64,000 nucleotides of DNA from an uncultured Rhodobacter sp. (GTDB lineage Bacteria; Pseudomonadota; Alphaproteobacteria; Rhodobacterales; Rhodobacteraceae). The position numbers were made by a program, and so were the translations under genes. The notes under the pieces were generated by a model. That model had not been told where the DNA came from, made no database searches, and was given only the letters and a program-made list of their open reading frames with translations. Position 1 is the first letter of the stretch. Each line of letters opens with the position of its first letter. Positions 44,474-52,823 of this stretch are shown here, in pieces. The stretch is from positions 8,136-72,135 of the forward strand of contig CALGTJ010000714.1 of assembly GCA_937901435.1 (NCBI GenBank), written 5' to 3'.

Positions 44474-45656
44474 GGCGCTCGCCTGTCTTGCCCTTATCGC
44501 AACACCCATGCTGGTGGCCGCGCCAGTCGCCGCGACAGAATTGGTCATCACCTTTGGAGGTGACGTGAATTTCGCCCGCACGCGGCAAAATCCGCTGCCT
44601 GACCGGGTGGTGAAATTCGGCTATCACAGTCTGGACAGCCTGACAGAGATCGTGTCTCAGGACTGGGACGGTGACGTGAACTTTGTGAACGCCGAAACGG
44701 CTGTTGCGGCACAGAATGGCCAGCTACAATATGGCAAGGCCTTCGTGTTTCGCAGCCACCCGGACCAGTTTCGCCACCTTATGGACCTTGGCGTGAACGC
44801 GTTTTCCCTTGCGAATAACCACGCCTTTGATCATGGGCGCAAGGGGCTGGCGGATACCTATAGCTTTTTCAAAGGGGCCGAGAAATCCTATGGTCCGATG
44901 TTATATGCGGGCATTGGCACCTCTGCGACGGCCTTCAAGCCCAAGGTCATGACGGTCAAGGGCGTGCGCGTGGCCATGTCCGCGGTCAGTTTTGGCAGCG
45001 GGTCGTTCTCGCCAACGCCAAATCAGGTGGGCATGGCCTATCTCTTTGCCCCTAGCCAATATGAAAAAGTCTTGCAGGGCCTCAAAAACGTCAAAGCGGA
45101 TCTAAAGCTGTTATCAGTCCATTACGGGACAGAGAATTACACGGGTCTTAATCCCGGTCAGGCGGCGCTCTATCGACGTGCAGTTGATGAGGCCGGGGTG
45201 CATCTGGTGATCGGGCACCACCCCCATGTGGTGCGCGGGGTAGAGGTCAGCCCTGAAAAGGATGCGGCGATCTTTTATTCGCTGGGCAACCTGTTGTTCA
45301 TTGGCGGTGCGCAAAAAGACACCCATAGCCTTGGCCTTGATTACGGATTGCTGGGCAAGGCCTATTTTTCGGTCAAAGGCGGCAAGGCCCATCTGAACGC
45401 GCTAGAGGCTGTGCCGTTCAAAGGCGTCCACCTAAAACCTGTGCGCCCGCCCGCCTATCGCGCCAAGGCGACGATCGACCATCTGAACGGGTTGTCCAGA
45501 CGCACCGTCGGGGACCGCGCAGCCAAGTTCAAGATCACCACCCCCGACGCGCCGCGCGGTCTGGCCTGCTACGGTGGGCCATATGGTCCGCGCGCCAAAC
45601 GTCTGTGCTGTGCAGAGGAAAAAAGCCTGCATTGCCAACTGCCTGACCTGATGTAA
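44457..45656 (+). CDS. Exported CapA family protein (second copy)
   Basis: 399 residues from the ATG at 44457, with ACGGAGG upstream inside the end of the propeller gene (17-nt overlap). It has a signal peptide ending VAA-TE. Motifs GGDVNFARTRQ, VNAETAVAAQ, LANNHAFDHG, VHYGTENYTG and GHHPHVVRGVE correspond to those of the first copy, but overall similarity is low, so this is an old divergence rather than a recent duplication. The C-terminus carries clustered Cys residues (ACYGG, LCCAEE, LHCQ) absent from the other copy. Confidence 0.88.
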   Translation: MSVFSRALACLALIATPMLVAAPVAATELVITFGGDVNFARTRQNPLPDRVVKFGYHSLDSLTEIVSQDWDGDVNFVNAETAVAAQNGQLQYGKAFVFRSHPDQFRHLMDLGVNAFSLANNHAFDHGRKGLADTYSFFKGAEKSYGPMLYAGIGTSATAFKPKVMTVKGVRVAMSAVSFGSGSFSPTPNQVGMAYLFAPSQYEKVLQGLKNVKADLKLLSVHYGTENYTGLNPGQAALYRRAVDEAGVHLVIGHHPHVVRGVEVSPEKDAAIFYSLGNLLFIGGAQKDTHSLGLDYGLLGKAYFSVKGGKAHLNALEAVPFKGVHLKPVRPPAYRAKATIDHLNGLSRRTVGDRAAKFKITTPDAPRGLACYGGPYGPRAKRLCCAEEKSLHCQLPDLM

Positions 45657-45698
45657 CCCAACCGTCTGTGGCACCCGGTTTCTCGAAAGGACACTGCT

Positions 45699-46091
45699 AT
45701 GATCCCCCGCCCCGAGGCACCCAATCAACTGGCGATCACCTTTTTTTATTACCGCGATCTGGCGGGGGCGATGGCCTATTACGAAGACGTGCTGGGCCTG
45801 AAACTGGCCATCGATCAGGGCTGGTGCAAGATTTACCGTATCGCAGAGGGCGCGCATGTGGGTCTGGTGGACGAGGCGAAAGGCATGAACAAATGGCACG
45901 CCGACAAGCCGGTGCAACTGTGCATCCGCGTGCCGGATGTCACAGCGTGGTACGCCTATGCGCAGGACCGCAACCTTGATAACTTGTCAGAGTTGTTCAG
46001 CAACGAGGCCCTTGGCATTCGCGCCTTTGTGTTCAACGATCCCGAAGGCTATCAGATCGAAATGCAGTCCGCGACGCGCGCAGGCGCTTAG
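45699..46091 (+). CDS. VOC (glyoxalase/dioxygenase fold) family protein
   Basis: 130 residues after GAAAGGACACTGCT. The beta-alpha-beta-beta-beta pattern of the vicinal oxygen chelate fold is seen (LAITFFYYRDLAGAMAYYED, FVFNDPEGYQIEMQ with a terminal Glu metal ligand). Several VOC proteins are lyases, dioxygenases or resistance proteins; no specific activity can be assigned. Confidence 0.8.
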   Translation: MIPRPEAPNQLAITFFYYRDLAGAMAYYEDVLGLKLAIDQGWCKIYRIAEGAHVGLVDEAKGMNKWHADKPVQLCIRVPDVTAWYAYAQDRNLDNLSELFSNEALGIRAFVFNDPEGYQIEMQSATRAGA

Positions 46092-46167
46092 CCAGACAGC
46101 CCCAGCCATATAGTTCTAATCGGACAGTCTTAACCGAACAGTCGTCGGCGCAATGAAAGAGAGCAGC

Positions 46168-47070
46168 ATGTTGGATGAAACCGCAAAGGGCGTCTTTACG
46201 ATTGCCTGCACCCCCTTCATGCCCGACGGGGCGCTGGATCTGGACAGTATTGAGTCCATGGTCGATTTTTACCTCGACAAGGGCGCGACGGGGCTGACCA
46301 TTCTTGGGATGATGGGCGAGGCGGGCAAGTTGTCGTCTGACGAGGCTGTGACGGTGGTCAGGCGTGTGGTCGCGCGCACCGATGTGCCGGTTGTCGTGGG
46401 TGTCTCTGCCGCCGGGTTTGCCCCGATGCAAGCGCTGGCGAAAACAGCGATGGACAGTGGGGCCGCGGGGGTCATGGTCGCGCCACCGATGACGCTGCGT
46501 ACCGATGACCAGATCATTGGCTACTATCATAACGTGGCCGAAACGCTGGGTGAAATCCCTTGGGTGCTTCAGGATTTTCCACTGTCCACGACGGTCCAGA
46601 TCTCGACCAAGGTGATCCTCAAGATCGTAGAGGATTGCCCGACCTGCGTGATGCTGAAACACGAGGACTGGCCGGGGCTGGAAAAGATCACCGCCCTGCG
46701 CGCCGCCTCTGATGCGGGCGCGCGGCGGATCTCGATCCTCTGCGGGATGGGCGGGCAGTTTATCCTAGAGGAAATGCTGCGCGGTGCGGACGGGGCGATG
46801 ACCGGCTTTGCCTATCCCGAGATGATGGCCGATGTGATCGCTGCCCTTGCCGCCGGAGACGAGACCCGCGCACGCGACCTGTTCGACATCTACCTGCCCT
46901 TGGTGCGCTACGAAAGCCAGCCGGGTCTCGGCCTTGCTGTGCGCAAACATATCTTGGCGCAACGCGGCGCGATTGCCCATGCAACTTTGCGAAAGCCGGG
47001 CGGCGGGCTGACCGCGTTTGCGATTGGCGAGGTTGAGGCTTTGGTCGCGCGGCAAAATCAGAAGTTGTAG
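46168..47070 (+). CDS. Dihydrodipicolinate synthase (DapA) family aldolase/lyase
   Basis: 300 residues from the ATG at 46168 (AAAGAGAG upstream; an ATG at 46153 is less well placed). It is a TIM barrel of the DHDPS/NAL family with the Schiff-base Lys in VMLKHEDWP. The usual GTTGE loop is GMMGE and the usual Tyr of the YNxP motif is replaced in VLQDFPLST, so it is probably not the lysine-pathway enzyme but a 2-keto acid lyase/dehydratase. Substrate unknown. Confidence 0.85.
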   Translation: MLDETAKGVFTIACTPFMPDGALDLDSIESMVDFYLDKGATGLTILGMMGEAGKLSSDEAVTVVRRVVARTDVPVVVGVSAAGFAPMQALAKTAMDSGAAGVMVAPPMTLRTDDQIIGYYHNVAETLGEIPWVLQDFPLSTTVQISTKVILKIVEDCPTCVMLKHEDWPGLEKITALRAASDAGARRISILCGMGGQFILEEMLRGADGAMTGFAYPEMMADVIAALAAGDETRARDLFDIYLPLVRYESQPGLGLAVRKHILAQRGAIAHATLRKPGGGLTAFAIGEVEALVARQNQKL

Positions 47071-47165
47071 CGGGTTGGGCTGTTCAGTTGGTGGTGAGAG
47101 ATTTTTGACGAGCAGTGGGATCCTGAATTGAACATATCACCCGTTGGGCGACGTCAAAGCTTACG

Positions 47166-47939
47166 TCACGACCGGATATATCGGAACACCGCAGAGGCCA
47201 ACCAGCCTGCGACAATCGCAATCACCAGCGACAGGATGCCATAGATCAAGGGCTGTTCGTGGGCGAGGGTATAGACCCAGCGTTCCAGCCCGACCTTTTG
47301 CACGTAGATCGTCGTCTGGTACTGATCGACGACCTTGCCGCCGCGCGTCAACAGGATGCGGGCTATATAGTCGCCCTCTGTCAGGTTGGCGGGCAGGGTG
47401 ACCGAGGTGTTGAACAAGGTTTCTTGTGCCACTGTCACGGCGCTTTCATTCAACTGATAGAGGTCTTTTCTCTCACGGATCCGGATCAGCGCGTCAGTAA
47501 AGCTTTCGCTGTCCAGCACCGTCATCGGCGCACCGACTGACCGGATCGCGCGGGGAATGGACACCTGATTGCGCAGATCCTCGACATCGGTCAGCACGTC
47601 CTGAAACCCGGCAGAGGTGGCGATGGCGTAAAAACTGGGGGCGGCGTCAACGTCTACAGCATCTGTGTTGATCCAGATCCCGTATCTCTTTTCCTTGCGC
47701 CGCACTGTGACCGGCTCTGACGGACCCGCGACTGTGATGATCACTTGCAGCGGGCCGTCATCGACAGGGGGTGGTGCGGCGCGCTTGACCGCGCCAAAGA
47801 TCAGGATTTCGGACCCATCAAAATTCGCGGTGATCGACACGCTGTTCTGGCTTAGCCCGGCGACGACCTCTTCGGTCTGGGCCTGAGTGGCAAGAGCGGG
47901 CAGGGCAAGCACGAGACAGAGCAAAATCCAGCGCATCAT
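47166..47939 (-). CDS. TIGR02186 family protein
   Basis: 257 residues with a signal peptide (cleavage after TQA), a large beta-rich periplasmic part and one C-terminal transmembrane helix (about 230-250) ending in a basic tail. The pattern EVVAGLSQNSVSITANFDGSEILIFGAVKR is that of the alphaproteobacterial TIGR02186 family, which is usually encoded beside TauE/SafE permeases, as here (4-nt overlap with the upstream permease). Function unknown; a periplasmic partner of the exporter is likely. Confidence 0.85.
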   Translation of the reverse strand: MMRWILLCLVLALPALATQAQTEEVVAGLSQNSVSITANFDGSEILIFGAVKRAAPPPVDDGPLQVIITVAGPSEPVTVRRKEKRYGIWINTDAVDVDAAPSFYAIATSAGFQDVLTDVEDLRNQVSIPRAIRSVGAPMTVLDSESFTDALIRIRERKDLYQLNESAVTVAQETLFNTSVTLPANLTEGDYIARILLTRGGKVVDQYQTTIYVQKVGLERWVYTLAHEQPLIYGILSLVIAIVAGWLASAVFRYIRS

Positions 47940-48859
47940 CCATGTCCTCCGGTTGCCGCGATGGAATAGAGCTCGGATGGCATCACCAGCAGGTCAAAGG
48001 CCAGTTTGCCGCAGACCGCAAGCACCATCATCGCCAACAGGATGCGCAATTGCTCTGCCTTCAGCTTTACCCCGATCCGCGCCCCGATCTGAGCGCCGAC
48101 AACACCGCCGACCAGCAGCAGAACCGCCAGTGGCATATCGACGGTATAGTTGGTGGTGGCATGTAACAGCGTGGTAAACCCGGTAACAAAGATGATCTGG
48201 AACAGGGACGTGCCCACAACGACTTTGGTCGGCATGCCCAGCAGGTAGATCATCGCAGGCACCATGACAAATCCGCCACCGACCCCCATGATCGCGGCCA
48301 GTACACCCACGAACAGCCCGACGATCAGCGGTGGAATGACAGAGATATAAAGACCCGAGGTCCGGAACTTCATCTTGAAGGGCAGGTTGTGGATCCAGTT
48401 GTGTTTTTTGCGGGTGGTGACCGGCCCCGTCGCCCTGCGCGATCTGCGGATGGCGTTCAGGCTTTCGACAAACATCAGACTGCCGATGATCCCAAGGAAC
48501 AGGACGTAACACAGCTTGACCAGCAGATCGACCTGACCGATGGCGCGCAGCGCGGCAAAGGCCTGCACCCCGATCGCCGCCCCGACAAGGCCGCCGATCA
48601 GCAGGACGATCCCCATTTTGACGTCCACAGTCTTGCGCCGCAGATGGGCCAAAACGCCGGAAAAGGACGAGGCGACGATCTGGTTCGCTTCGGTCGCCAC
48701 GGCAACGGCGGGGGGAATACCGATAAAAAACAGCAGCGGCGTCATCAAGAACCCACCGCCAACCCCAAACATCCCCGACAAGATGCCCACAATCCCGCCC
48801 AGTCCCAAAAGCAGGAACGCATTGACCGAAACCTCTGCAATTGGCAGGTAGATTTGCAT
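47936..48859 (-). CDS. TauE/SafE family permease (copy 1)
   Basis: 307 residues with eight to nine transmembrane segments. The duplicated motif GMFGVGGGFLMTPLLFFIGIP near the N-terminus and GVGGGFVMVPAMIYLLGMP in the second half define the TauE/SafE sulfite/organosulfonate exporter family. It starts with the same eight residues (MQIYLPIA) as the next upstream permease and is clearly its paralogue. Confidence 0.9.
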   Translation of the reverse strand: MQIYLPIAEVSVNAFLLLGLGGIVGILSGMFGVGGGFLMTPLLFFIGIPPAVAVATEANQIVASSFSGVLAHLRRKTVDVKMGIVLLIGGLVGAAIGVQAFAALRAIGQVDLLVKLCYVLFLGIIGSLMFVESLNAIRRSRRATGPVTTRKKHNWIHNLPFKMKFRTSGLYISVIPPLIVGLFVGVLAAIMGVGGGFVMVPAMIYLLGMPTKVVVGTSLFQIIFVTGFTTLLHATTNYTVDMPLAVLLLVGGVVGAQIGARIGVKLKAEQLRILLAMMVLAVCGKLAFDLLVMPSELYSIAATGGHG

Positions 48860-48924
48860 GGAGACCCTTGAAATTCTTACGTCAGTATAGCGAGAGATCT
48901 GGTAGAGGGAACATAGAGCCTGAC

Positions 48925-48944
48925 TGCGGCATATCGGATCGATT
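48925..48944. repeat. Shared upstream element of TauE copy 1
   Basis: TGCGGCATATCGGATCGATT lies 66 nt before the start of TauE copy 1. It matches the 20 bases at 49956-49975, 71 nt before copy 2, at 19 of 20 positions. It is either left from the duplication or a conserved regulatory element. Confidence 0.65.
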
Positions 48945-48970
48945 TTTCAGTGTTTTCCGCCCTTGTTGGC

Positions 48971-49885
48971 TTAGTTAAGCGGTGTCAGCAAGTAAATCTC
49001 TGAAGGTGTGAACAAGAGTTCGGTCGCGACCTTGACGCTGATTGCCAGAACCATCGTGGCCAGCAGGAACCGCAACATCTCTGCGTCCAGCTTTTGGCCC
49101 AGACGCGCGCCAATCTGTGCGCCGATCACGCCGCCGATGATCAGCAGCAGCCCCAGCACCAAATCGACAGTCTGGTTTTCCACAGCGTGCAGGACGCTGG
49201 TGAACGAGGCCATAAAGGTGATCTGAAACAGCGATGTACCGATGACGGTCTTGGTCGGCATCCCCAGCAGATAGATCATCGCGGGCACCATCAGAAACCC
49301 GCCGCCCACGCCCATCACCGCCGAGAGCGCGCCAACCGCCACCCCGATGACAAAGGGCGGTATGGCGCTGATATAGATATTTGAGGCGCGGAATTTCATC
49401 TTGAGCGGCAGACCATGCACCAGCTTGTAGTGCTTGCGCTTGGTGCTGACCCGCGTCCCGGCCCGCCTGCGCCGAATGGCTGACAGGGCCTCTATGAACA
49501 TCAGGGCCCCTATGATGCCAAGCAGCAGAACGTAGGACAGTTTGATGATCAGCTCGATTTGTCCCAGCGTGGTCAGATAGCGGAACAGTTGGACCCCCGC
49601 CGCCGATCCGACCAACCCACCTGCCAGCAGCAGCCAGCCCATTAGGAAATCCACCGTCTTTCGTCGCAAATGCGCCTGTAAACCCGAAAAGGACGAGGCC
49701 ACGATCAGGCTGGCTTGGGTGCCGACCGCGACCGTGGCAGGAATGCCGATCAGGAACAGCAGCGGCGTCAGAATAAACCCGCCGCCAACGCCAAACATCC
49801 CCGACAAGATGCCCACCATAAGGCCAAGACCGAACAGGATCGGCAGGCTGACCGAAATCTCGGCGATGGGCAGGTAGATTTGCAT
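48971..49885 (-). CDS. TauE/SafE family permease (copy 2)
   Basis: 304 residues, same topology and motifs as copy 1 (GMFGVGGGFILTPLLF, GVGGGFLMVPAMIYLLGMP). The two are strongly alike throughout (MQIYLPIAE start, SSFSG-AHLRRKTVD), which indicates tandem duplication. Both may export sulfite or sulfoacetate-type anions; divergence at the second and third helices leaves room for different substrates. Confidence 0.9.
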   Translation of the reverse strand: MQIYLPIAEISVSLPILFGLGLMVGILSGMFGVGGGFILTPLLFLIGIPATVAVGTQASLIVASSFSGLQAHLRRKTVDFLMGWLLLAGGLVGSAAGVQLFRYLTTLGQIELIIKLSYVLLLGIIGALMFIEALSAIRRRRAGTRVSTKRKHYKLVHGLPLKMKFRASNIYISAIPPFVIGVAVGALSAVMGVGGGFLMVPAMIYLLGMPTKTVIGTSLFQITFMASFTSVLHAVENQTVDLVLGLLLIIGGVIGAQIGARLGQKLDAEMLRFLLATMVLAISVKVATELLFTPSEIYLLTPLN

Positions 49886-49955
49886 GGATTGGCCTGAAAG
49901 CTAGGCGGACTACATTTGTCTTATCGAAGAGGGCAAAGACGACAACCGCGCGACA

Positions 49956-49975
49956 TGCGGCAAATCGGATCGATT
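49956..49975. repeat. Shared upstream element of TauE copy 2
   Basis: TGCGGCAAATCGGATCGATT, one mismatch from 48925-48944. It overlaps the last two bases of the purine nucleoside phosphorylase stop codon. Confidence 0.65.
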
Positions 49976-50777
49976 AGCAGGTTTTCAGGAATTGCCTGAG
50001 GATCTTTTCCAGTTTCGCAGCCCCCAAAGGGGCCATCGCCTTGGTGTGTTCATGGCTGATGGCCTCGTCGCTTAGCCCGGCGGCCATATTCGTGACGGTC
50101 GAAATCGCAGCGGCTTTCAGCCCAAGAAAGCGCGCAAGGATCACCTCGGGCACGGTCGACATGCCCACCGCATCCGCACCCAGTCGGTGGATCGCCTGAA
50201 TCTCTGCGGGCGTTTCAAAGGACGGACCAGAGTACCACGCATAGACGCCTTCCAGCAGCTTGATATCCTGCGCCTCTGCCGCGATCAGCAGGGCGGTGCG
50301 CATGGCGGGATCATAAGCGTCCTTCATCGGGACAAAACGCGCCTCGCTTTGTTCGCCGATCAGGGGGTTCAGCCCGGAAAAATTGATGTGATCGCGCAGC
50401 AGCATCAGATCACCGGGCGGAATATCGGCGCGCATGGACCCGGCGGCATTGGTGGCGATCAGGGCCTCTGCGCCCAGTTCCTTGAGCACCTCTAAAGGCA
50501 GGCGCATGGCATCGCCGCGCCCACTTTCGTAATAATGCGCGCGCCCGCCAAAGACCGCGACGCGCACGCCCTCTAGGTCTCCGATCACCAGCTTGGGGTT
50601 GTGCCCGCTGACGCCCGCATGGGGAAAGCCGGGCAGATCGGTATAGTCGATCGCAACGCCATCCACCGCCTCGGCCAGATGTCCAAGGCCAGAGCCAAGG
50701 ATCAGCCCGAATTGCACAGGCTCTGCCCCCGCCTTGCTGCGGATCAGGGTGGCGAGGTCTTTAGCGTTCTTTGACAT
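49974..50777 (-). CDS. Purine nucleoside phosphorylase
   Basis: 267 residues from the ATG at 50777, overlapping the upstream permease by 17 nt. Family features: FGLILGSGLGHLAEAV (phosphate loop), VFGGRAHYYE, the purine-site TNAAGSMR, and SGPSFETPAEIQ with GADAVGMSTVPEV. It cleaves purine (deoxy)ribonucleosides with phosphate to base and sugar-1-phosphate. Placement at the end of a BMP-type ABC operon supports nucleoside uptake and salvage. Confidence 0.93.
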   Translation of the reverse strand: MSKNAKDLATLIRSKAGAEPVQFGLILGSGLGHLAEAVDGVAIDYTDLPGFPHAGVSGHNPKLVIGDLEGVRVAVFGGRAHYYESGRGDAMRLPLEVLKELGAEALIATNAAGSMRADIPPGDLMLLRDHINFSGLNPLIGEQSEARFVPMKDAYDPAMRTALLIAAEAQDIKLLEGVYAWYSGPSFETPAEIQAIHRLGADAVGMSTVPEVILARFLGLKAAAISTVTNMAAGLSDEAISHEHTKAMAPLGAAKLEKILRQFLKTC

Positions 50778-51726
50778 AGGGCTCTCCGCCCGCGCGGGGC
50801 GGGATGGCTTTGCCGACGAAACCGGCGAGGATGACAACCGTCAGGATATAGGGCAGCGCCTGCATGAATTGCGTAGGGATCTGCACGCTCAGGATCTCGA
50901 TGTTCTGAAAGCGGTTGCCAAGCGCCTCTAGCAGGCCGAACAGCAGGCAGGCGCCAAGCGCATAACCCGGCCGCCATTTCGCAAAGATCAGCGCGGCAAG
51001 GGCGATAAACCCGCGCCCCGCGCTCATATCTTTGACGAACCCAGCGGACAGACCCGTGGACAAATAGGCCCCCGAAATCCCGCAAAGCACGCCGCAGATG
51101 ATAACGGCAGCAAAGCGCAACTGGACCACCGAAATCCCGGCGGTGTCCACCGATTCCGGGTTCTCGCCCACCGCACGCATTCGCAGACCAAACCGCGTGC
51201 GAAACAGGACCCACCATGTTGCAAAGACCGCGAAGAGGCCGACGTAGACAAGGATCGAGTGACCAGAGATCAGTTCATAATAGATCGGCCCGATCACAGG
51301 CACCTCGCGCATGGCATCGGCAAAGGGCAGGGTGATTTCCTGAAACCGCGCGGCGCCTTCAAGCTGGGGCGTGCGCCCGCCCAGTTGGAACCAGTTCTCG
51401 CCAATAATCACCGTGATCCCGGCCGCGAGAAAGTTGATGGCCACGCCAGAAATCAACTGGTTGCCGCGAAAGGTGATCGACGCAACTCCGTGGATCAGCG
51501 CCAAAAACACAGAGGCCCCGATGCCGCCCAACAGGCCAATCCAGACACTGCCACTGAATGACGCGACAGAGGCGGCCATAAAGGCAGAGACCAGCATCTT
51601 GCCCTCCAGGCCGATGTCAAAGATCCCGGCGCGCTCGCTGATCAACCCGGCAAGGCAGGCGAACAACAGCGGCGTGGCAAGACGCAGCGCGCTGTCTAGG
51701 ATTTGCAGCGTCGTCATCAGGTCCAT
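50761..51726 (-). CDS. ABC transporter permease (nucleoside/BMP type), second subunit
   Basis: 321 residues from the ATG at 51726, whose last base region overlaps the upstream permease stop by 1 nt. The signature EHxGIFDIGLEGKML-like segment (ERAGIFDIGLEGKML) and the ENPESVDTAGI cytoplasmic loop are typical of the BPD_transp_2 permeases of BMP-family nucleoside importers. It forms the channel with the 365-residue permease upstream. Confidence 0.92.
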   Translation of the reverse strand: MDLMTTLQILDSALRLATPLLFACLAGLISERAGIFDIGLEGKMLVSAFMAASVASFSGSVWIGLLGGIGASVFLALIHGVASITFRGNQLISGVAINFLAAGITVIIGENWFQLGGRTPQLEGAARFQEITLPFADAMREVPVIGPIYYELISGHSILVYVGLFAVFATWWVLFRTRFGLRMRAVGENPESVDTAGISVVQLRFAAVIICGVLCGISGAYLSTGLSAGFVKDMSAGRGFIALAALIFAKWRPGYALGACLLFGLLEALGNRFQNIEILSVQIPTQFMQALPYILTVVILAGFVGKAIPPRAGGEPYVKER

Positions 51727-52823
51727 CACGCAGTCCTCTGTCTGGATCGCGCGAAAAGGCGTTCGATGGGCATGCGGATCATGTTGTCCAAAGCTCCGGT
51801 AAAGAGGATCACAAGCGCTTGGATCACAAGGATCATCTCTCGGCTGACGGCAGGAATTTCGAACTCTAACTCGCCACCCCCCTGATAGAGCATCCCGAAC
51901 AATATCCCGGCCAGAAGCACACCCAGCGGATGCGACCGCCCCATCAGAGCCACGGCAATACCCACAAAACCAGCGCCTTGGACCGGGTCCAGCACTAGAC
52001 GTTCTGCCTCTCCCATCACGGCATTGATGCCCATCATTCCGGCCAGACCGCCAGAGATCAGCATGGTGATCATTGTGATCTTGAAGGGGCTGATCCCGGC
52101 ATAAAGCGCGGCGGGTTCCGATTGGCCAAAGGCGCGGATCTGATAGCCCAGCCGCGTGCGCCAGATCAGGATATAGACCAGCAGGCAGCAGATCAGAGCG
52201 ATGAAAAACGAGATGTTCAGTGGCGCAGAGCGCGAAAACGACAGGCCGACCCATCCGGCCATATCATAGGCTGATGGCAAGAAGCTGCCTTCGGGAAAGC
52301 GCGCGGTTTCGGGCGACATGGATCCCTTTTTCTTCATCACATTGACCAGCAGATAGACCAGCAAGGTCGCGGCGATATAGTTGAACATGATCGTGGTGAT
52401 GACGATGTGACTGCCGCGTCTGGCCTGCAAATAAGCCGGAATAGCCGCCCAAGCCGCGCCAAAGACCGCTCCGCCGATGATCGCAAAGGGCAGCGCAATC
52501 AGCCAATGAGGCCAATCGATATAAAGGCAGACAACCGCCACGCCCAGCCCGCCAATCGCCGCCTGCCCCTCGCCCCCGATGTTAAACAGACGCGCCTGAA
52601 AGGCGACAGCGACGGCGAGCCCGGTAAAGATGAAATTGGTGGCGTAGTATAGCGTATACCCCCAGCCGTAGGTCGACCCCACAGCGCCGTTCACCATGAT
52701 CTTGAGCGCTTCAATCGGGTTTTCCCCGATATACAGCACCACCAGACCAGAGACGAACAACGCCAGCATCAGGTTGATGATAGGGATCAGGGCGATGTCG
52801 ACCCATTTGGGCATCTTGTCCAT
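51726..52823 (-). CDS. ABC transporter permease (nucleoside/BMP type), first subunit
   Basis: 365 residues with about nine to ten transmembrane helices and the characteristic FQARLFNIGGEGQAAIGG motif plus the coupling loop IRAFGQSEPAALYAGI. It pairs with the following permease. It starts directly after the ATPase stop (0 nt). Confidence 0.92.
   Translation of the reverse strand: MDKMPKWVDIALIPIINLMLALFVSGLVVLYIGENPIEALKIMVNGAVGSTYGWGYTLYYATNFIFTGLAVAVAFQARLFNIGGEGQAAIGGLGVAVVCLYIDWPHWLIALPFAIIGGAVFGAAWAAIPAYLQARRGSHIVITTIMFNYIAATLLVYLLVNVMKKKGSMSPETARFPEGSFLPSAYDMAGWVGLSFSRSAPLNISFFIALICCLLVYILIWRTRLGYQIRAFGQSEPAALYAGISPFKITMITMLISGGLAGMMGINAVMGEAERLVLDPVQGAGFVGIAVALMGRSHPLGVLLAGILFGMLYQGGGELEFEIPAVSREMILVIQALVILFTGALDNMIRMPIERLFARSRQRTA

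Noticed and set aside
47100..47165. Possible bidirectional terminator between the convergent DHDPS-family and TIGR02186 genes
   Set aside because: Only a short TTTGACG/CGTCAAA repeat with a very long loop is present; no stable hairpin with a T-run.
52000..52254. Long upstream extension of the second nucleoside permease
   Set aside because: The extension lies wholly within the other permease gene; the ATG at 51726 begins a normal family N-terminus.
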